Assembly (NCBI RefSeq): GCF_001718195.1
Contig: NZ_MCNV01000017.1
Span: forward strand, 62,001-126,000
Source of the DNA: Paraburkholderia nodosa
GTDB taxonomy: Bacteria > Pseudomonadota > Gammaproteobacteria > Burkholderiales > Burkholderiaceae
Direction: 5' to 3'
Length of the DNA stretch: 64,000 bases
Shown: positions 61,356-64,000 of the stretch, one piece after another
How the letters are laid out: every line of letters starts with the position of its first letter
How positions within the stretch are numbered: the first letter of the stretch is position 1
Made by a program: the position numbers and the translations under genes
The notes under the pieces: model-generated
Told to the model about the DNA's origin: nothing
Seen by the model: the letters and a program-made list of their open reading frames with translations, nothing else
Databases searched by the model: none

Positions 61356-61988
61356 ATGCATTGCCACCCGTCATCCAGCTTCGGAAACGCGATCATTGCC
61401 GCATTCGCGATGCTCGGTGCGGTGTTGCCGGGACCGGCGTGCGCACAAATTTTCGGCACCGTCGACAGCAACGGCGCCATCGTTCTGACGAACGTGCGCG
61501 GCAAGCCGGGATTGAAGGTGATCGTTGCGGGCGAACCGCCAGGCGAACCCGGCGCCAGGCGCCGGTCGCGCAAGTCATCGGGCGGCGCCGACTCCCCCCT
61601 GTACGCGGACGTGATCGACGAAGCGAGCCGCTCCTTTCGCGTTCAACCCGAACTGCTTCGCGCGGTGATCGACATCGAGTCGGGATACAACCCGAAGGCG
61701 GTTTCGGACAAAGGCGCGCTGGGACTGATGCAGTTGATGCCCGATACCGCTGCGCGATTCTCGCACGGCGACATGTTCAATCCACGAGACAACGTGCTGG
61801 CCGGCGCCCGCTACCTTCGCTTTCTTCTCGACCTGTTCAAGGACGATGTGGAACTCGCGCTGGCCGCCTACAACGCCGGTGAAAACGCGGTGATTCGCGC
61901 CGGCTATCGCGTGCCGTCGCTGCCGGAAACGCGTCTGTACGTTCCGCGCGTGCTGGCGCGCTACAAGCAGCTCCTCGCGTCCAGTTGA
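61356..61988 (+). CDS. Periplasmic lytic transglycosylase (Slt-type)
   Basis: 210 residues with a signal peptide (cleavage after PGPACA). Residues 31-75 carry a short DUF4124-like segment and an Arg-rich linker; the SLT domain follows with catalytic Glu108 (VIDIESGYNPKAVS), GALGLMQLMPDTAARF, NVLAGARYLRFLLDLF and LALAAYNAGENAVIRA. It cleaves peptidoglycan glycan strands. Small enzymes of this type often open the wall for secretion machines, so a link to the secretion operon 4 kb away is possible. AGGAG lies before the ATG. Confidence 0.92.
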   Translation: MHCHPSSSFGNAIIAAFAMLGAVLPGPACAQIFGTVDSNGAIVLTNVRGKPGLKVIVAGEPPGEPGARRRSRKSSGGADSPLYADVIDEASRSFRVQPELLRAVIDIESGYNPKAVSDKGALGLMQLMPDTAARFSHGDMFNPRDNVLAGARYLRFLLDLFKDDVELALAAYNAGENAVIRAGYRVPSLPETRLYVPRVLARYKQLLASS

Positions 61989-62137
61989 GCCTGATTGCAC
62001 GCCCCGGAGCATAGCGAACCGGCCGACTGGGGACCAGTTCAGCCGGCCGGACGCCCTCTGCGACGTAGAACGCGAACACTTGCAGCGGTGCTGCGTCCTA
62101 CGCTCTCCCTCCGTTGTCTACCGCGTGCGGGCACACG

Positions 62138-62647
62138 TCACCGAAACAAGGCAATGGTCTTGTCCGATCCCTCGCCGTGCGCCTGTACATGGTGAAGCTC
62201 GATCATGTCCTCGATCTCCTCCACGCGCTCCTTCGGGACGTCGATCATCATCAAAAGCTCGCCGCGGAGGATCGCTTCTTCGAAGCGCTTCAAGCGCGTA
62301 TTGCGCACCTCGACGCCGACCACGGCCGCTACCCCGGCGCCGAATCCTGCGCCCGAAAGTGCGAGGATCACCACTGTGCCGCCGGCAATCCGTACGTCTT
62401 CGGGCGGGCACACAAGCGCAATCAGCGCCACCAGCAGCCCGATCGCACAGCCCACTGCCGCGCCTCGAGCCAGCGAAGCAAGCAGATCGCTGCGTTGCGC
62501 GAGCGATGCCTGCGGCAAGCCGTCGAGCGACACATTCTCGTTGGCGATGACATGCATATGCCGCCACTCGACCCGATGCAAAAGCAGTTCGCCGGCGACC
62601 GCGCGCGCGCGCTGTGCGGTAGGCAGCAAAAGATAGACGCGTCGCAT
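62138..62647 (-). CDS. DUF1269-like membrane protein
   Basis: 169 residues. A soluble head (RRVYLLLPTAQRARAVAGELL) leads to two helices forming a glycine-rich hairpin (residues about 62-112), then an acidic C-terminus (GELLMMIDVPKERVEEIEDMIELHHVQ). This resembles DUF1269/DUF697-type bacterial proteins of unknown role. GGGAAG lies before the ATG. It follows the cytochrome gene by 66 bases on the same strand. Confidence 0.7.
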   Translation of the reverse strand: MRRVYLLLPTAQRARAVAGELLLHRVEWRHMHVIANENVSLDGLPQASLAQRSDLLASLARGAAVGCAIGLLVALIALVCPPEDVRIAGGTVVILALSGAGFGAGVAAVVGVEVRNTRLKRFEEAILRGELLMMIDVPKERVEEIEDMIELHHVQAHGEGSDKTIALFR

Positions 62648-62713
62648 TTGAGCTTCCCGCTTTCCTTCGAAAGTGTGCAGATGCACGACACGCCCCGCAA
62701 AGCGCCATCGATC

Positions 62714-64000
62714 TCACGGCACGATCCAGTCCCCATCGGCGACGAGCTTGATGTGGTCCGGCCCGGCAAAGCGAACGATATAGCCGCCCTTGGACGCGAA
62801 TGTCTGCCCCGGCGCCAGCGTCAGGCGCGGATAGTAGCCCGTCAGGATGCGGCGTTCGAGCATGTCCTGAACCCGCTCCACCAGATAGTCCCTCACGAAC
62901 GCATCGACCATATGGCTCAGGGTCTCGGCGAGCAGACCGCAGGCGAGGTAGGTGTCCGCCTGCACCTGGGGAGCCACCATCGGTATCTGTCTGATCGAGA
63001 ACCAGCCGAACGCATAGTCGACGCGCACGCGCCGCCCTTCCGGCAAATCGAACGGGTACGCAAGGCGCGTGACGCCGCGCCAGCTCGTCGGCAAGGGGAT
63101 ACTATCCAGCCCACCCATGAGGCCCGACATGAACACCGTATGCGTCGCTGGAGGGATCCGCGCGAGCGCCGCAATATCGGGCGGACGCAGCCACAACACA
63201 AGCACATCCGAGCGCGGTATGCCGTGCAGCGCACCTGCAATGCCCTCGCCCGGGGCGAGTGCGTGATTCGATACCGCAATGCCGTGAGCCGCCAGCGCCG
63301 TGGCGAGCGACTGCGCTCCGCGTTCGCCGTTGTCGCCGGTACGATAGACCTGCCAGACGTGTGTCGGCGCCTTCGCCTCTTTCGTGCCCTGCGCCTGCGG
63401 CGCGTCGGTTTCATCGACGATGCGCGCCGCAATCAGCTCCGACTCGAGCAGCACGCCCTTCGAGAAGTACACGGAATAGAAGTCGCGATCGTTTTCGATC
63501 GGCACCTCGACGTTGGGAAAGAGACACGGCACGGCCTCCTGCTCGCAGAAGTCGTGAATCGGCGCCCAGTTTTTGCCGCCGAGACCCGACAACACCGCGA
63601 ACACCGGCTGCCGGGCCAGAAACTGCGTGAGTTGCCCGCGCCAGGTGTCCGGCGGACCTTTTAGCTCCCACACATGCAGTTCCCAGCGGCGATTGACCAT
63701 GAACATCATCTTGCGCGACGAACGCAACGGCGGCACCGCACCGAGCGGAAAGACGTTCTTGTCGGCGAAGTAATGCGTGAGCACATCGAGCATGCCCGCG
63801 CGTTTCACCGGGTCGGCATCGGGGGTGATGATGGTCGCGAAGTGCAGCACGGTATCGGTGACACCCGTCGGCCTGCGCCGATCGAGCTGCTTCAGATAAC
63901 CGATCAGCGCCTGCATATCGGCGTCGTTCAGCGCGTACTGCGGCATCAGGCTGCTGAGCGGCTTGCCTTCGGAGTCGATGCCTTCGCGAATCGCGCGGGC
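62714..64000 (-). CDS. Cytochrome c fused to a periplasmic-binding-like domain, 5' end missing
   Basis: At least 428 residues; the gene continues past the right edge. The visible start, REGIDSEGKPLSSLMPQYALNDADMQALIGYLKQL, is the C-terminal half of a class I cytochrome c with its axial Met (L-M-P-Q-Y). Then comes a domain of about 380 residues with alternating beta and alpha segments (FAVLSGLGGKNWAPIHDFCEQEAVPCLFP; SDVLVLWLRPPDIAALARI; THTVFMSGLMGG), like type I periplasmic binding proteins of the Leu/Ile/Val class. The heme site CxxCH must lie outside. The role may be in electron transfer from a periplasmic dehydrogenase. Confidence 0.7.
   Translation of the reverse strand, partial: ARAIREGIDSEGKPLSSLMPQYALNDADMQALIGYLKQLDRRRPTGVTDTVLHFATIITPDADPVKRAGMLDVLTHYFADKNVFPLGAVPPLRSSRKMMFMVNRRWELHVWELKGPPDTWRGQLTQFLARQPVFAVLSGLGGKNWAPIHDFCEQEAVPCLFPNVEVPIENDRDFYSVYFSKGVLLESELIAARIVDETDAPQAQGTKEAKAPTHVWQVYRTGDNGERGAQSLATALAAHGIAVSNHALAPGEGIAGALHGIPRSDVLVLWLRPPDIAALARIPPATHTVFMSGLMGGLDSIPLPTSWRGVTRLAYPFDLPEGRRVRVDYAFGWFSIRQIPMVAPQVQADTYLACGLLAETLSHMVDAFVRDYLVERVQDMLERRILTGYYPRLTLAPGQTFASKGGYIVRFAGPDHIKLVADGDWIVP

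Noticed and set aside
1..64000. tRNA, rRNA, CRISPR arrays, insertion sequences, integrases or attachment sites
   Set aside because: None was found when reading intergenic regions and gene products; there are no transposase-like proteins and no regularly spaced repeats.

Overview
The window is GC-rich, densely coded chromosomal DNA of a betaproteobacterium, almost certainly Burkholderiaceae and most likely Paraburkholderia or a close relative. The basis is the gene set: a braR-rsaL-braI type quorum-sensing locus, a split beta-ketoadipate operon ordered pcaI-J-B-D-C, a family B DNA polymerase II, a MocR regulator divergent from an omega-amino-acid transaminase, and paralogous LysR and NarL regulators. 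No insertion sequence, phage gene, tRNA, rRNA or CRISPR array was found. Everything here is read by eye and no database search was run.

Layout. 0-1.3 kb: the end of a basic amino acid antiporter and a CDF-like transporter. 1.4-16.3 kb: one long minus-strand block with a glycine-zipper lipoprotein, a small membrane protein, an RND adaptor, an RND permease, seven Mrp-type cation/proton antiporter subunits (order E-F-G-A/B-C-D-D'), the outer-membrane factor of the RND pump, an anchored alpha/beta hydrolase and an alkaline-ceramidase-like membrane enzyme. The Mrp module lies inside the tripartite efflux operon. 17-21 kb: a TrkA-N channel-like protein overlapping a SulP transporter, then a DUF2252 protein. 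21-29 kb: LysE exporter, polB, mocR/transaminase, a small hypothetical and a ferredoxin-NADP reductase. 28.8-34 kb: pca genes and a divergent LysR gene. 34-37 kb: folE, cysE and two hypotheticals.

37.5-39.3 kb: LuxR, RsaL and LuxI with a perfect 16-bp lux-type palindrome. 39-44 kb: a DHA2 drug exporter, UspA, an FNR-like regulator with all four cluster cysteines, and an EgtB-like iron enzyme behind a sigma-54-like promoter. 44-47 kb: NIPSNAP/LysR and HxlR/hydrolase divergent pairs.

47.2-57.1 kb: an eleven-gene minus-strand secretion operon (pseudopilin G, F, E, PilM-, PilN-, PilO- and PilP/GspC-like, secretin D, three more pseudopilin-like genes). It has a type II secretion scaffold in which the GspC/L/M part is replaced by split, type IV pilus-like parts. 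57.2-64 kb: two NarL-type response regulators, one NarX-type kinase, a SCO copper chaperone, a lytic transglycosylase, a DUF1269 protein, and a cytochrome c fused to a periplasmic-binding-like domain that runs off the right edge. This looks like a respiratory regulatory locus, possibly for a periplasmic dehydrogenase outside the window.

The two strongest candidates for unusual biology are the RND/Mrp composite operon and the hybrid secretion system.
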